From positions 248,001 to 312,000 of the forward strand of contig CAKQKI010000001.1 in the NCBI GenBank assembly GCA_934248055.1: DNA of 64,000 bases, in the 5' to 3' direction. This stretch comes from an uncultured Clostridia bacterium. GTDB taxonomy: Bacteria; Bacillota; Clostridia; Christensenellales; Borkfalkiaceae. Shown here one piece after another: positions 26,573 through 36,221 of the stretch. Each line of letters starts with the position of its first letter. Position 1 is the stretch's first letter. Position numbers and translations under genes: made by a program. The notes under the pieces are model-generated. The model ran no database searches and was not told the origin of the DNA. It worked only from the letters and a program-made list of their open reading frames with translations.

Positions 26573-27988
26573 TCAGATTATATATTCTGCGGATTTTTTA
26601 GGCGCGGATTCGAGTTCTTTTTTCTTTTCTTCGTATCCTTTTCTTCCCAAAAGCGCGTAAGTTGCGTTCTTACCGCCTTCGACGCCCGGCTGATTATAAG
26701 CGTCGATATTAAGCATTTCGCCCGCATACGCCGTTTCGAGTTCGAAAAAGAACAATAACTCGCCGAGAGTAAACGCGTTTATTTCAGGGAGATATATAGT
26801 TCTGTTGAGCCGTTCTTTAACGGTAAGCGCATATTCGGTTGCCGTGCGTTCCGCCTGAATAAGTTCGTTCATAGTATGTCCGCAAAGGAAATTAACGTCG
26901 GGAATATCCTTGCATCCGTCTGAAATTTTAACGCTCGTTCTGTAATTATCTACGGCAAGGAACGTTGTAACCTTATCGAAAGGACCTTCGGTATAAAGTT
27001 GAACCTGACTGTGCTGGTCGGTTACGCCGAGCGATTTTACGGGCGTTTGCCCCGCGTAAATTTTATTGCCGTTTCTGTCAGCGGTTTTTCCGAGACTTTC
27101 CGCCCAAAGTTGGCAATACCAGTCCGCTATATATTTAAGTCCGTCGGCATAAGGCATCATTACCGAAATATTTTTGCCGTTTTTCATTGAAATATAACTT
27201 AAAATCGCGCTTGCGAGAGCGGGATTTTTTCTGTAATCGGAAGTCTTGCAAAGCCCGTCCATATAAGCGGCGCCGTCAAGATATTCTTTAACGTCGATAC
27301 CGAGAACCGCGGCGGGCAACAAGCCGACCGGGCAAAGTTCGGAAAACCTTCCGCCTACGCCGTCGGGAATAAAGAACGTTTTAAACCCTTCTTCTTTCGC
27401 GATTTTTATAAGGTTGCCTTTGTTTGCCGAAGTGGTTGCGATAATATGCTCTTTTGCTTTGTCGCCGAGTTTTTCTCTCAGTAAATTCATTATTATAAGA
27501 TACTGAGTCATCGTTTCGCTCGTCGCTCCGCTTTTCGTAATAACGTTAAAAACGGTTTTATCGAGTTCTATAACGTCTAAAAGCGCCGCCATACGTTCGG
27601 GGTCGACGTTGTCTTCCACGTAAAACTTGGGTCCGTTTCTTTTTGACGACGGCAAATCGTTATAATGAAGGTGGCAAAGCGCCTGAAAAGCGGCTATAGG
27701 ACCGAGCGCCGAGCCGCCTATACCGAGAACGACGAAATATTCGGCGTTTTTACGAATTTTTTCGGCTGTTTTTATAATATCGTCAACGATTTCGTTCTGA
27801 TTGTAAGGAAGTTCCGCCCAACCCGTCATACCGTTACCGCGGTTTTTTTCGAACGATTCGTATGCGTTTTTGCAAAATTCCGCGTTTTTTTCAAGATCGG
27901 ATTTTTTAATTCCTTCTTTTTCACCCACGAATTCGCTCATCATATTGTTGTAATCGAAACGTAATTTCATATTCTGCTTATTTAGCAT
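26573..27988 (-). CDS. pgi: Glucose-6-phosphate isomerase
   Basis: Interconverts glucose-6-phosphate and fructose-6-phosphate in glycolysis. The 471-residue protein has GIGGSALGP near residue 95, ITKSGATSETM (the sugar-phosphate pocket), GVGGRFSELCPVGLL with the active-site region, and the ADWYCQLWAESLGK signature. An AAAGGAG ribosome site precedes the first ATG. It ends the galU-clpC-isomerase-pgi series, and a terminator follows. Confidence 0.96.
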   Translation of the reverse strand: MLNKQNMKLRFDYNNMMSEFVGEKEGIKKSDLEKNAEFCKNAYESFEKNRGNGMTGWAELPYNQNEIVDDIIKTAEKIRKNAEYFVVLGIGGSALGPIAAFQALCHLHYNDLPSSKRNGPKFYVEDNVDPERMAALLDVIELDKTVFNVITKSGATSETMTQYLIIMNLLREKLGDKAKEHIIATTSANKGNLIKIAKEEGFKTFFIPDGVGGRFSELCPVGLLPAAVLGIDVKEYLDGAAYMDGLCKTSDYRKNPALASAILSYISMKNGKNISVMMPYADGLKYIADWYCQLWAESLGKTADRNGNKIYAGQTPVKSLGVTDQHSQVQLYTEGPFDKVTTFLAVDNYRTSVKISDGCKDIPDVNFLCGHTMNELIQAERTATEYALTVKERLNRTIYLPEINAFTLGELLFFFELETAYAGEMLNIDAYNQPGVEGGKNATYALLGRKGYEEKKKELESAPKKSAEYII

Positions 27989-28010
27989 TGTAAATCTCCT
28001 TTTATATGGT

Positions 28011-28802
28011 TTAAAAGTATTTTGTTTTCAAATCTCTGAGATATTTAAGACTGTCTTTTATCTCGCTAATATCCTTATAGTCGTTAGTGTATACTTCTAT
28101 AAGCATATCGCCTGAAAATCCGACGTCCGCAAGCCTTGCAAACAAATCGCCGAAATCGAAAACGCCTTTCCCGGGAAGGCAAATCGAGCCGTCGTCTTTA
28201 ACGTCGGACAAATGAACGGTTTTAAGAGAACTGCCCATTTCGGAAATATAATCTTTATAAGAATCGCCCGAAATTCTCGCCTGCTTAATATCAAGGCAAG
28301 TTTTTAAGTTCCTGCAATATTCGGATATTTTTTTATAAAACCCAACGTGATTATAATATGCCCACTCAACGTTTTCAAGACAAAGTTCAACGTTAAAATT
28401 TTTACAAAAATTTACGAGTTTATCGAATTTTTTACCGATATTTTCATAATCTTCGTAACGCGCGTTTTTCTTAAATCTCGCTATTCCGTGGAGAGTATAA
28501 TAATGCGCGTCGAGCGTTTTTGCAAGATTTAAACAATCGCCCATTATTTTGTAAGCGTCGTCAATCGCGCGGGGATTATCCCCGAAAAGTTGCGGCTCGA
28601 AATGAGTATTCAGAGTATGTATCGAATGAACGATAAGATTGCCCTTCCGCGATTTTAAAAGATTTGCGAACTCTTCCGTATACTCGCAATAAGTGGACAA
28701 GAAAATCTCGCACACTCTGGCGTCGATTTCGTTTAACGTTGCAAGCGCGTCTTCATTATACTCCCTTTTGAAAAGCGACGCGGTTGACACACCTATTTCC
28801 AT
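28011..28802 (-). CDS. Sugar phosphate isomerase/epimerase-like TIM-barrel protein
   Basis: A 263-residue protein of the AP-endonuclease-2 / xylose-isomerase-like barrel family. Likely metal ligands appear in HSIHTLNTHF, YTLHGIA, LCLENVEWA, CLDIKQARISG, TVHLSDVKDDG and the final DMLIEVYTNDY. The substrate is unknown; many relatives act on sugars and some on DNA abasic sites. It lies two bases from clpC, preceded by GAAGG, and upstream of pgi, which weakly favours a sugar role. Confidence 0.8.
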   Translation of the reverse strand: MEIGVSTASLFKREYNEDALATLNEIDARVCEIFLSTYCEYTEEFANLLKSRKGNLIVHSIHTLNTHFEPQLFGDNPRAIDDAYKIMGDCLNLAKTLDAHYYTLHGIARFKKNARYEDYENIGKKFDKLVNFCKNFNVELCLENVEWAYYNHVGFYKKISEYCRNLKTCLDIKQARISGDSYKDYISEMGSSLKTVHLSDVKDDGSICLPGKGVFDFGDLFARLADVGFSGDMLIEVYTNDYKDISEIKDSLKYLRDLKTKYF

Positions 28803-28804
28803 AT

Positions 28805-31324
28805 TCAGCCTTCTTTTTTGTATTTTACTTCGCCGTTTTCACCGTAAACGGATATAACGTCGTCTTTTGATATATAACCTTCGATAATGCCGTCGGAAAG
28901 CATATCTTCGAGCCGTCTTGACACGGCGCGCTTCAACGGTCTTGCGCCGTATTCGGAGTCGTAACCTTCCGAAACGATTACGTCAATCGCGCTTTCGTCG
29001 ACTTTAACGGTAACCCCGCTTTCTTTTACCCTTGCAATAACGCCGTTTATTATAATTCCGGCAATGTTTTTGCAATCTTCTTTCGTAAGCCTGTTGAACG
29101 GAATTATACCGTCAAGCCTGTTTATGAATTCGGGCTTAAAACGTTTTTTTAGGGCGTTATAAGCCTGTTCTTCCCTGTCTTCGTTTATCGAGCCGAAACC
29201 GACGGCGTTTTTAGGCGCGTCGTCCGAAAAGCCGACGTTCGAAGTAAGAACGATAAGCGCGTTTTTAAAACTTACGGTTCTTCCCTTACTGTCGGTAAGT
29301 CTGCCTTCGTCGAGTATCTGCAGCATAAGATCGAAAATATCGGGATGAGCCTTTTCGATCTCGTCGAACAAAACTACTGAGTAAGGTTTTCTTCTTATTT
29401 TTTCGGTAAGAATACCTTCTTCTTCGTAACCGACGTAACCTTGCGCAACGCCGATAAGTTTGTTTAAAGAAGTTTTATCCTGATATTCGCTCATATCGAA
29501 GCGAATCAGCGCGGACTGAGAGCCGAATACGCATTCCGCAAGCGCTTTTGAAAGTTCCGACTTTCCGACCCCCGTCGGACCGACGAAAATAAACGTCCCC
29601 ATCGGTTTTTCGGGGTCTTTAAGATTTGCGCGCGCGCGCCTTACCGCCCGCGATACCGCCGATATTGCCTGATCCTGCCCGATAACGCGCTTTTTAAGTT
29701 CGCTTTCGAGAGCGATAAGGTTTTTACTTTCTTCGCTCGAAACGGAAGTAACGGGAATTCCGGTAACGTCGCTTATAAGTTTTCTTATATCTTCGCCGTT
29801 GACGGTCTTGATTTCGTTTTTCTGCGCGCTTTCACGCCTTAAAACACTTTTTAAAAGTTCGGTTTTATCGGAAAGTTCCCTGTCTGCCCTTCGCGCGGTG
29901 TCGAGATCGGCTCGTTTTAATGCAAAATCGCGATTTTCCGTAAGCGCGGCGATTTCTTTGTTAAGACGGACAACGTCTTTCTCGCAGTCGTTGAAAAGAT
30001 GTTTTTCCGACGAAGCCTCGTCGATAACGTCTATCGCTTTATCGGGAAGCCGTCTGTCCGTAAGATATCTCGTTGAAAGTTTTACGGCAAGAATAATCGC
30101 TTCGTCGGATATAATAACGTTATGATGCTTTTCAAACGAAGGACGTATTCCTTTAAGAATTTCTATCGCTTCGTCTTCGGTAGGCTCGTTTACGTCAATC
30201 GGTTGGAAACGACGTTCGAGAGCGGGGTCTTTTTCAATGTAACGCGTGTATTCGTCGGGCGTAGTTGCGCCGATAACCATTATCTCGCCGCGAGATAAAA
30301 GCGGTTTTAATATTTCGGCGGCGTCTATTTTACTGTCCTGCGTGCTGCCCGCGCCTACGAGATTATGGATTTCATCGATAAAAAACACAACGTTGCCGTT
30401 CTCGGTTGCGTAATCGACGGCGCTTTTCAGCCTGCTTTCGAAATCGCCGCGATAGCGCGTACCCGCAAGCAGTCCGCCTATATCGAGACTGAATAAAATT
30501 TTATCGCTTAAAAATTCGGGAACGTCGCCTTTCGTGATTTTAAGGGCAAGCCCTTCGACAACCGCGCTTTTACCTACGCCCGCTTCGCCCACGAGAACGG
30601 GCGCGTTTTTCGTTTTTCTCGAAAGAGCGCGGATAATTCTGTCTATCTCGTCATTTCTCCCGATAACTTCGTCGATTTTACCTTCGCGCGCTTTTTCGGT
30701 AAGGTCGTAACCTAAACCGCTGAGCGGCGTGTCCGAAACGACGATGTGTTTTTTCTCTTCCGTTTCGGGTTCGGCGTTTAACGGAACGGTTTTTTCTTCG
30801 CCCTGTTTTACTTCCGAATTTTTATATTCCGCGCGCTGTTTAAGCATTGTTGCGGAATAAGACGGGCGTTCTGCTTGCGGCTGACGTTTTATTGTTTCCG
30901 TATTCTTTTTTGATTTTTTGGTTCTTTCGAATATAAATGCGTAAAGCGCGGGAATATCCACGCCGAGCGCGGCAAGAATTTTATACGCTTTGCAATTTTC
31001 GAGCCGCAATATGGCAAGAAGCAGATGCTCGGTGGTTGCATAGTCGCCTGAAGCGTCGGCAAATTTTTTCGCGCCGTTCAGGGCAAGTTTTGCGTTCTGG
31101 GTAAAACCGCGCGCTCCGCCCGCTTTCAAAGTATTTTTAAGATACGGCAAAACCCTTTCTCTGCTTGCGCCGAATTCCGTAAGATACGCGCAAGCGTCGC
31201 ATTTCGGAGTAAGCAAAACGGCATACAAAAGTTCTTCCGTACCGATATACGAAAGTCCGTATTTAGTCTGAATTTCTCTTGCCGAGTTAATCGCAAGATA
31301 CAAGCCTTCGCTTAAACCGTTCAT
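28805..31324 (-). CDS. clpC: Clp protease ATP-binding subunit ClpC
   Basis: A Hsp100 unfoldase that feeds proteins to ClpP. In 839 residues there are two N-terminal Clp repeats (about 1-140), a Lys/Glu-rich linker, the first AAA domain with GEAGVGKSA, a middle domain with a UVR-like segment (ALKRADLDTARRADRELS) and the second AAA domain with GPTGVGKSE and FDEIEKAHPD. In many Firmicutes clpC closes the ctsR-mcsA-mcsB operon; here it follows galU with none of these genes near, so its heat-shock control may differ. The ATG is coupled to galU. Confidence 0.95.
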   Translation of the reverse strand: MNGLSEGLYLAINSAREIQTKYGLSYIGTEELLYAVLLTPKCDACAYLTEFGASRERVLPYLKNTLKAGGARGFTQNAKLALNGAKKFADASGDYATTEHLLLAILRLENCKAYKILAALGVDIPALYAFIFERTKKSKKNTETIKRQPQAERPSYSATMLKQRAEYKNSEVKQGEEKTVPLNAEPETEEKKHIVVSDTPLSGLGYDLTEKAREGKIDEVIGRNDEIDRIIRALSRKTKNAPVLVGEAGVGKSAVVEGLALKITKGDVPEFLSDKILFSLDIGGLLAGTRYRGDFESRLKSAVDYATENGNVVFFIDEIHNLVGAGSTQDSKIDAAEILKPLLSRGEIMVIGATTPDEYTRYIEKDPALERRFQPIDVNEPTEDEAIEILKGIRPSFEKHHNVIISDEAIILAVKLSTRYLTDRRLPDKAIDVIDEASSEKHLFNDCEKDVVRLNKEIAALTENRDFALKRADLDTARRADRELSDKTELLKSVLRRESAQKNEIKTVNGEDIRKLISDVTGIPVTSVSSEESKNLIALESELKKRVIGQDQAISAVSRAVRRARANLKDPEKPMGTFIFVGPTGVGKSELSKALAECVFGSQSALIRFDMSEYQDKTSLNKLIGVAQGYVGYEEEGILTEKIRRKPYSVVLFDEIEKAHPDIFDLMLQILDEGRLTDSKGRTVSFKNALIVLTSNVGFSDDAPKNAVGFGSINEDREEQAYNALKKRFKPEFINRLDGIIPFNRLTKEDCKNIAGIIINGVIARVKESGVTVKVDESAIDVIVSEGYDSEYGARPLKRAVSRRLEDMLSDGIIEGYISKDDVISVYGENGEVKYKKEG

Positions 31325-31327
31325 AGT

Positions 31328-32200
31328 TCAGTCTTTAATAAGTTCCTTAAGATAAGATTTTAAATCGTCTTTCAACTCTTCGTCGCGAAGACCGAATTCG
31401 ATATTCGCTTTCAGATAGCCGAGCCTGCTTCCCATATCGTATCTTACGCCGTCGAAAACGAGCGCTTTCGCTTCGCCGCGACGGGCAAGAACGTCAAGCG
31501 CGTCGGTAAACTGATACTCGTCGTTTACCGAAGGTTTCAGCGTTTTAATAATTTTGAAAATTTCAGGACTGCAAACGTATCTGCCGAGCGGAGAAACGGT
31601 GCTTTTCACGTCTTCGAGTTTTGGTTTTTCTATTATGCGCGTGGCGTCGTAAACGTTGCCGTTACGCGCGGAGTATTCAACGGAAGCGTATTTGCAAACG
31701 TCTTCTTTGGAAACGTTTTTGCACCCCACAACCGTTTTGCCCGTTTTTTCGTAAAGGTCTATAAGTTGCTTTATCACGGGAGCGCCGTCGTTATACATAA
31801 CGTCGTCTCCGAAAAGTACGGCAAAGGGTTCGCCTGCCGCAAAATCTTCGGCAATTTCTATCGCTTTTGCCGTGCCGTTAAGTTCTTTCTGACGGATAAA
31901 ACTGAAATTCGCCATGGATTCGGGATATTTTTCAGCCTTATAAAAATCGTTTTTGTTATGGCATAAAAGAACTTTGTCGAGTTCTTCCGACGGTCTGAAA
32001 TGGTCTTCTATAACTTCTTCGCGATAGCCGACGACGAAAAGTATATCCGTTATACCGCTTTTTACGACTTCTTCAGAGATAATCTGTATCGCGGGCTTAT
32101 TAAGAACGGGAAGCATTGCTTTAGGCACCGCTTTCGTATACGGCAAAAATCTCGTACCGTATCCCGCAACGGGTATTACGGCTTTTCTGACTTTGTTCAT
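31328..32200 (-). CDS. galU: UTP-glucose-1-phosphate uridylyltransferase
   Basis: Makes UDP-glucose for envelope glycans and galactose metabolism. The nucleotide-binding start PVAGYGTRFLPYTKAVPKAML is cut here to its core GYGTRFLPYTKAVPK; FGDDVMY and IIEKPKLEDV follow. I take the ATG at 32200; a GTG directly before it could also start. GGAGAG precedes it. The product has 290 residues. Together with galT further right it would support a Leloir-type hexose route. Confidence 0.95.
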   Translation of the reverse strand: MNKVRKAVIPVAGYGTRFLPYTKAVPKAMLPVLNKPAIQIISEEVVKSGITDILFVVGYREEVIEDHFRPSEELDKVLLCHNKNDFYKAEKYPESMANFSFIRQKELNGTAKAIEIAEDFAAGEPFAVLFGDDVMYNDGAPVIKQLIDLYEKTGKTVVGCKNVSKEDVCKYASVEYSARNGNVYDATRIIEKPKLEDVKSTVSPLGRYVCSPEIFKIIKTLKPSVNDEYQFTDALDVLARRGEAKALVFDGVRYDMGSRLGYLKANIEFGLRDEELKDDLKSYLKELIKD

Positions 32201-32289
32201 CACTATTCTCTCCGTTTATTATATATTTACGTCGTTTATCAATTCGTATAACCGAATTTCTTAAGTAAAAACAGAAAATCGTCAAACGT

Positions 32290-32318
32290 CGTAAAACGGC
32301 GGTAACGCGCCGCCGTTT
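32290..32318 (-). terminator. Terminator after upp
   Basis: AAACGGCGG (32294-32302) pairs with CCGCCGTTT (32310-32318); on the minus strand the stem ends in TTTT. It separates rpiB-upp from galU. Confidence 0.7.
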
Positions 32319-32332
32319 CAAAACGCATAAAA

Positions 32333-32962
32333 TTACTTCGTTCCGAACAACCTGTCGCCCGCGTCGCCAAGACCGGGAATTATATAAGCGTGGTCGTTGA
32401 GTTTTTCGTCGAGAGCGGCTACGTATACGTCAACGTCGGGATGAGCGCTCATTACGGCTTCCGCTCCTTCGGGCGCAGCGATGATGTTCATAAGTTTAAT
32501 ATCTTTGCAACCGCGTTTTTTAATAAAATCGATAGCCGCAACCGCGCTGCCGCCGGTCGCAAGCATGGGATCTACCACGATAATAGTTCTCTTGTCCGCG
32601 TCAACGGGAAGTTTGCAGTAATATTCAACGGGAAGATGAGTGTCGGGATCTCTGTATAAGCCGATATGACCTACTTTCGCATTAGGAACGAGCGTGAGTA
32701 TTCCGTTTACCATTCCGAGCCCCGCGCGGAGTATCGGAACGACGCCTATACTTCTGCCGGCAATGAAATTCGCCATCGTTTTGCAGATGGGAGTTTCGAT
32801 TTCTTTCTTTTCAAGAGGTAAATCTCTCGTTACTTCGTAAGCCATTAAAAGTGAAATTTCTTCCGCAAGTTGACGGAAATCTTTCGTGTTCGTTTCTTTC
32901 ATACGAAGCATTGATACTTTGTGCTGAATAAGCGGGTGATCGAGAATGTGTAAATTACTCAT
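32333..32962 (-). CDS. upp: Uracil phosphoribosyltransferase
   Basis: Salvages uracil to UMP using PRPP. The 209-residue protein shows the family PRPP loop [12 protein letters not shown] near residue 130, the [16 protein letters not shown] segment and the C-terminal uracil-binding [13 protein letters not shown]. An AAGGAG ribosome site precedes the ATG. It follows rpiB by about 50 bases, as is common in Firmicutes. Confidence 0.97.
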   Translation of the reverse strand: MSNLHILDHPLIQHKVSMLRMKETNTKDFRQLAEEISLLMAYEVTRDLPLEKKEIETPICKTMANFIAGRSIGVVPILRAGLGMVNGILTLVPNAKVGHIGLYRDPDTHLPVEYYCKLPVDADKRTIIVVDPMLATGGSAVAAIDFIKKRGCKDIKLMNIIAAPEGAEAVMSAHPDVDVYVAALDEKLNDHAYIIPGLGDAGDRLFGTK

Positions 32963-33011
32963 GGTTTCTCCTTGTATTTTATTTAAATCGCCGACGATAC
33001 GTCTGCGATGA

Positions 33012-33461
33012 TTATCTGAAATTTTTTTCTTCCGCCGCTTTGATTTTATTCACGCGGGTTTCGTGTCTTCCCCCGTCGAAAGACGTGTTTAAAAATTTAT
33101 CTGCGAGTTTTACTATCGTTTCGACGTCTGTAATTCTCGCGCCGAGCGCTATTACGTTCGCGTCGTTATGCCTTCTCGTCATTTCCGCCGAAAACTCGTC
33201 CGTAACGTGAGCGCATCTTACGCCTTTTACCTTGTTTGCGCATATACTCATGCCTATCCCCGTTCCGCATATTAAAATACCCCTATCGCATTCGCCGTCG
33301 GCAACGGATTGCGCAACGGGAAAAGCAATATCGGGGTAATCGCACGAATCTTCCGAAAACGTGCCGAAATCTTTAACTTCGTAACCGTTAACAGCAAGAT
33401 AGTAAATAACGGCGTCTTTTGCGGCGAATCCGCCGTGATCGCATCCGAAAGCAATTTTCAT
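33012..33461 (-). CDS. rpiB: Ribose 5-phosphate isomerase B
   Basis: Interconverts ribose-5-phosphate and ribulose-5-phosphate in the pentose phosphate pathway. The 149-residue RpiB/LacA fold starts [14 protein letters not shown] and has [16 protein letters not shown] with the active-site region and [16 protein letters not shown]. The rpiB-upp pairing fits nucleotide supply. A clear promoter and a small leader hairpin precede it. Confidence 0.96.
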   Translation of the reverse strand: MKIAFGCDHGGFAAKDAVIYYLAVNGYEVKDFGTFSEDSCDYPDIAFPVAQSVADGECDRGILICGTGIGMSICANKVKGVRCAHVTDEFSAEMTRRHNDANVIALGARITDVETIVKLADKFLNTSFDGGRHETRVNKIKAAEEKNFR

Positions 33462-33469
33462 AAAATCTC

Positions 33470-33488
33470 CGCCCGCGCAGCACGTGCG
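33470..33488 (-). promoter_or_regulatory. Leader hairpin of rpiB
   Basis: CCGCGCA and TGCGCGG form a seven-base stem with a five-base loop in the leader, ending just before the GGAG ribosome site. It has no T-run, so it is not a terminator; it may affect mRNA stability or initiation. Confidence 0.4.
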
Positions 33489-33508
33489 CGGTTTGTTTAT
33501 TTTTATAT

Positions 33509-33537
33509 AGTATAATACAGCAAAAAAATTAAGTCAA
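33509..33537 (-). promoter_or_regulatory. Promoter of rpiB-upp
   Basis: On the minus strand TTGACT (33537-33532), 17 bases and TATACT (33514-33509) predict a leader of about 40 bases with a normal ribosome site. Confidence 0.75.
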
Positions 33538-33579
33538 GCATTATTTATCGCGCCGCACCGTTTGTTAATATAATCCGCG

Positions 33580-33591
33580 TAGCCGCAAGCG
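33580..33591. repeat. Family A half-element
   Basis: TAGCCGCAAGCG matches one arm of the dispersed palindrome family A. No good inverted partner is nearby. It lies just beyond the tsaC stop codon. Confidence 0.45.
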
Positions 33592-33609
33592 TTATCCCGC
33601 GTTACGCCT

Positions 33610-34632
33610 TTACTTTATTTCCGCGTCGGGCGGCAAGACGGCGCAGGCTTTTGACAATCTGTTCATTATTCCCACGTCAATATCGCTGCCCGTTTCTATT
33701 TCGACGGCAATTATTATATCCGCGATTTTTTCGCCTTCAAGCAGCCTGTAATAGAGATTAGACGCTATCTCTTCACCGGTTCTTCCTAGATTTAAAATAT
33801 TTCCGCTTAACTTTTCCGCTATCTGCTCGTCAACCATAAAATACGGTTTTTTTCCGTTTTTTACGTATTCGTCGTATAACTTCTGAGCCTTATCCGTTTC
33901 AAAGCGACTGAAAAGCGCGGTTTCGCACGCTGGCTTGTAATGTCTGTATTTGCAACCGGGAGAACGAACCTTGTCGGTCGGTTTATTCGCGCCGTAAACG
34001 CATTTTCCGACGACGCTTTTAATCATATCGCAGGTAACCAAACCGCTTCGCAGAATAACGGGAGTATCCGTAGTAACGTCAAGAACCGTAGACTCTATCC
34101 CCCCCGAACATTTTCCGCCGTCGAGAATAAGCCCTATTTTTCCTTTCAGATCGCCGTAAACGTGTTCGGCGGTTACAGGACTCGTGTGCTTTGAAACGTT
34201 AGCCGACGGCGCCGCTATCGGCAAATCGAGATATTTTAAAAACTCCTGCGCTCCGCTGTGCGAAGGAACTCTTACGGCAAGCGTGTCAAGACCGCAGGAA
34301 ACGAGTTTGCTCACGTTGTTTTTGCTTTTATAAACCATGGTGAGCGGCCCCGGTAAAAACGCTTCGCGAAGTTTATAAACGTAATCGTGTTCAACAAGAA
34401 CGAGTTTATTTAAATCGTAATTTTTATGAACGTGAACGATTAAAGGATTATCCGAAGGTCTACCCTTCGCTTCGTAAATCCGCCTGACCGCGAGATCGCT
34501 CGTAGCAAGTCCGCCAAGACCGTAAACCGTTTCGGTAGGAAAAGCAACGAGTTCGTTTTCCGATATTAAATTTTTTGCATATTTTAAGGAATTATCGTTA
34601 ATTTTAGAAATTATTGTATTTTCGTATTCCAT
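33610..34632 (-). CDS. tsaC: L-threonylcarbamoyladenylate synthase
   Basis: Makes threonylcarbamoyl-AMP for the t6A base of ANN-decoding tRNAs. The YrdC/Sua5 core has VAFPTETVYGLGGLA, SDNPLIVH, PGPLTMV, RVPSH and APSANVSKHTSP. A C-terminal Sua5 domain follows from about residue 215, so this is the long form. I choose the ATG at 34632, nine bases after AAAGG; a TTG three codons earlier is the alternative. It follows dnaB. Confidence 0.95.
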   Translation of the reverse strand: MEYENTIISKINDNSLKYAKNLISENELVAFPTETVYGLGGLATSDLAVRRIYEAKGRPSDNPLIVHVHKNYDLNKLVLVEHDYVYKLREAFLPGPLTMVYKSKNNVSKLVSCGLDTLAVRVPSHSGAQEFLKYLDLPIAAPSANVSKHTSPVTAEHVYGDLKGKIGLILDGGKCSGGIESTVLDVTTDTPVILRSGLVTCDMIKSVVGKCVYGANKPTDKVRSPGCKYRHYKPACETALFSRFETDKAQKLYDEYVKNGKKPYFMVDEQIAEKLSGNILNLGRTGEEIASNLYYRLLEGEKIADIIIAVEIETGSDIDVGIMNRLSKACAVLPPDAEIK

Positions 34633-34656
34633 AAAACTCAACCTTTGCGAATATGT

Positions 34657-36204
34657 CTAGTCAAACAATTCGTCGTTACTGTCAAACCCTGCCGACGCGG
34701 CGTTTTCATCTGTCGGCGGAGTAAATCCGTCGTCTGAAATATTCGCAAAACCGTCGTTTGCGCCGCTTTCGGGCGGAACGAAACCTTCGGGAGCGTCGTA
34801 TTTGATATTTACGAATTTAGACTGCTCGCCCTTGAAAAGAACTTTGAACGAACCTATCGGACCGCTACGATTTTTAGCGAGTATGATTTCCGTTTCATCC
34901 TTCTTTACCGCTTCGGGATTTTCTGCGCCTTCGGGAGTTTTATCGGGTCTGTGAATAAACATAACCACGTCTGCGTCTTGCTCTATCGCGCCCGACTCTC
35001 TTAAATCGGAAAGCACGGGTTTTGCGCCCGCCGTTCTTCTTTCGACAAGACGGTTTAACTGCGAAAGCGCAACGACGGGAACGTCGAGTTCTTTCGCTAT
35101 CATTTTAAGTCCGCGCGATATTTCGGTAATTTCAGCCTGCCTGCTGTCGTTAGGATGCACGGCGTTCATAAGTTGAATATGGTCGACTACGATAAGGTCG
35201 AGTTTACCTTTTATCGACTTTAACCTGCGGCATTTGGAAAGAATATCGGGAACGGTCGTCATCGAAGTATCGTCTACGAAAATATCCGTTTGCGATATAA
35301 GTTTCTGAGCGTTCCAGAGTTTTTTCCAGTCCTGCGAATCGAGTTTTCCTTTTCTTGCGGCAACCGAACTCACTCCGCTTACAGAGTACATCATACGTTC
35401 CGCAAGTTCGGCTTTAGTCATTTCAAGAGCAAATACGGCGCAAACCGCATTCGATTTCATAGCAACATGCTCAACGATATTCATAACGAAAGTAGTTTTA
35501 CCTACCGAAGGACGAGCCGCAACGATTATCATATTGCCCTTATGAAGCCCGTTGGTCATATAATCGTAACCCGTAAACCCCGTGTTCAGACCTTGCATAA
35601 AATTCTTGTCTTTCTGAATATTATCGAGAAGGTCGACTACTTCGCCCACGTTTTCTTTTAAATTCGTAAGCGTTGACGTTTCGAGTTGTTCGGAAATATC
35701 GTAAATGAGTTTTTCGGCGTAAGCGACGGATTTCATACTGTCAGTACTGACTTTTGCGTTTTTCGTAATCATATCCGCGCTGCGTATGAGTTTTCTCAGC
35801 GTGCTGTCACGCTTTACGATATCGAGATAATATTCGTAATTAGCAGCCGACGGCGTTACGCGCGAAAGCTCCGAAAGATATTCTATACCGCCGCATTTTT
35901 CAAGCGTGGTTTTCTTTTCGAGTTCTTCGAGCAGACTGCCTATATCAACCTTTCTTTTATGCGGTTTTTCTGCGGGCGTTTTACTCATTGCGTCGGTAAG
36001 CGTAACAACGTCGACGGGCTTATTGCCGTCGAGAACGCCGCACATCGCTTCGAAAATCAGTTTATGCGACTCAACGTAAAAATCCTCGACTTTGAGTTTC
36101 GAGCGGATTTCGAATTGCAGTTCTTTATCAATAAGAATCGAGCATAACAAACTTTGCTCGGCTTCAAGATTGTACGGCAACGCCGATATAACTTCTTTTG
36201 CCAT
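34657..36204 (-). CDS. dnaB: Replicative DNA helicase
   Basis: The hexameric helicase at the replication fork. The 515-residue protein has the N-terminal helical domain starting LPYNLEAEQSLL, then the RecA core with ARPSVGKTTF (Walker A), the EMTKAELAERM segment, DLIVVDHIQLM (Walker B) and LSQLNRLVERR. The last 50 residues are an acidic, Gly/Asp-rich tail. AAAAGGAA precedes the ATG. It is not next to the dnaD-dnaI loader genes, which lie about 5 kb away on the other strand. Confidence 0.96.
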   Translation of the reverse strand: MAKEVISALPYNLEAEQSLLCSILIDKELQFEIRSKLKVEDFYVESHKLIFEAMCGVLDGNKPVDVVTLTDAMSKTPAEKPHKRKVDIGSLLEELEKKTTLEKCGGIEYLSELSRVTPSAANYEYYLDIVKRDSTLRKLIRSADMITKNAKVSTDSMKSVAYAEKLIYDISEQLETSTLTNLKENVGEVVDLLDNIQKDKNFMQGLNTGFTGYDYMTNGLHKGNMIIVAARPSVGKTTFVMNIVEHVAMKSNAVCAVFALEMTKAELAERMMYSVSGVSSVAARKGKLDSQDWKKLWNAQKLISQTDIFVDDTSMTTVPDILSKCRRLKSIKGKLDLIVVDHIQLMNAVHPNDSRQAEITEISRGLKMIAKELDVPVVALSQLNRLVERRTAGAKPVLSDLRESGAIEQDADVVMFIHRPDKTPEGAENPEAVKKDETEIILAKNRSGPIGSFKVLFKGEQSKFVNIKYDAPEGFVPPESGANDGFANISDDGFTPPTDENAASAGFDSNDELFD

Positions 36205-36221
36205 ATTTTCCTTTTTAACTT

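Noticed and set aside
26559..26587. TTGACA with a TATATT/TATTCT box on the plus strand, pointing into pgi
   Set aside because: The -35 is perfect, but the spacing (15 or 17 bases) pairs it only with imperfect -10 boxes, and there is no gene on that strand. An antisense RNA is possible but unsupported.
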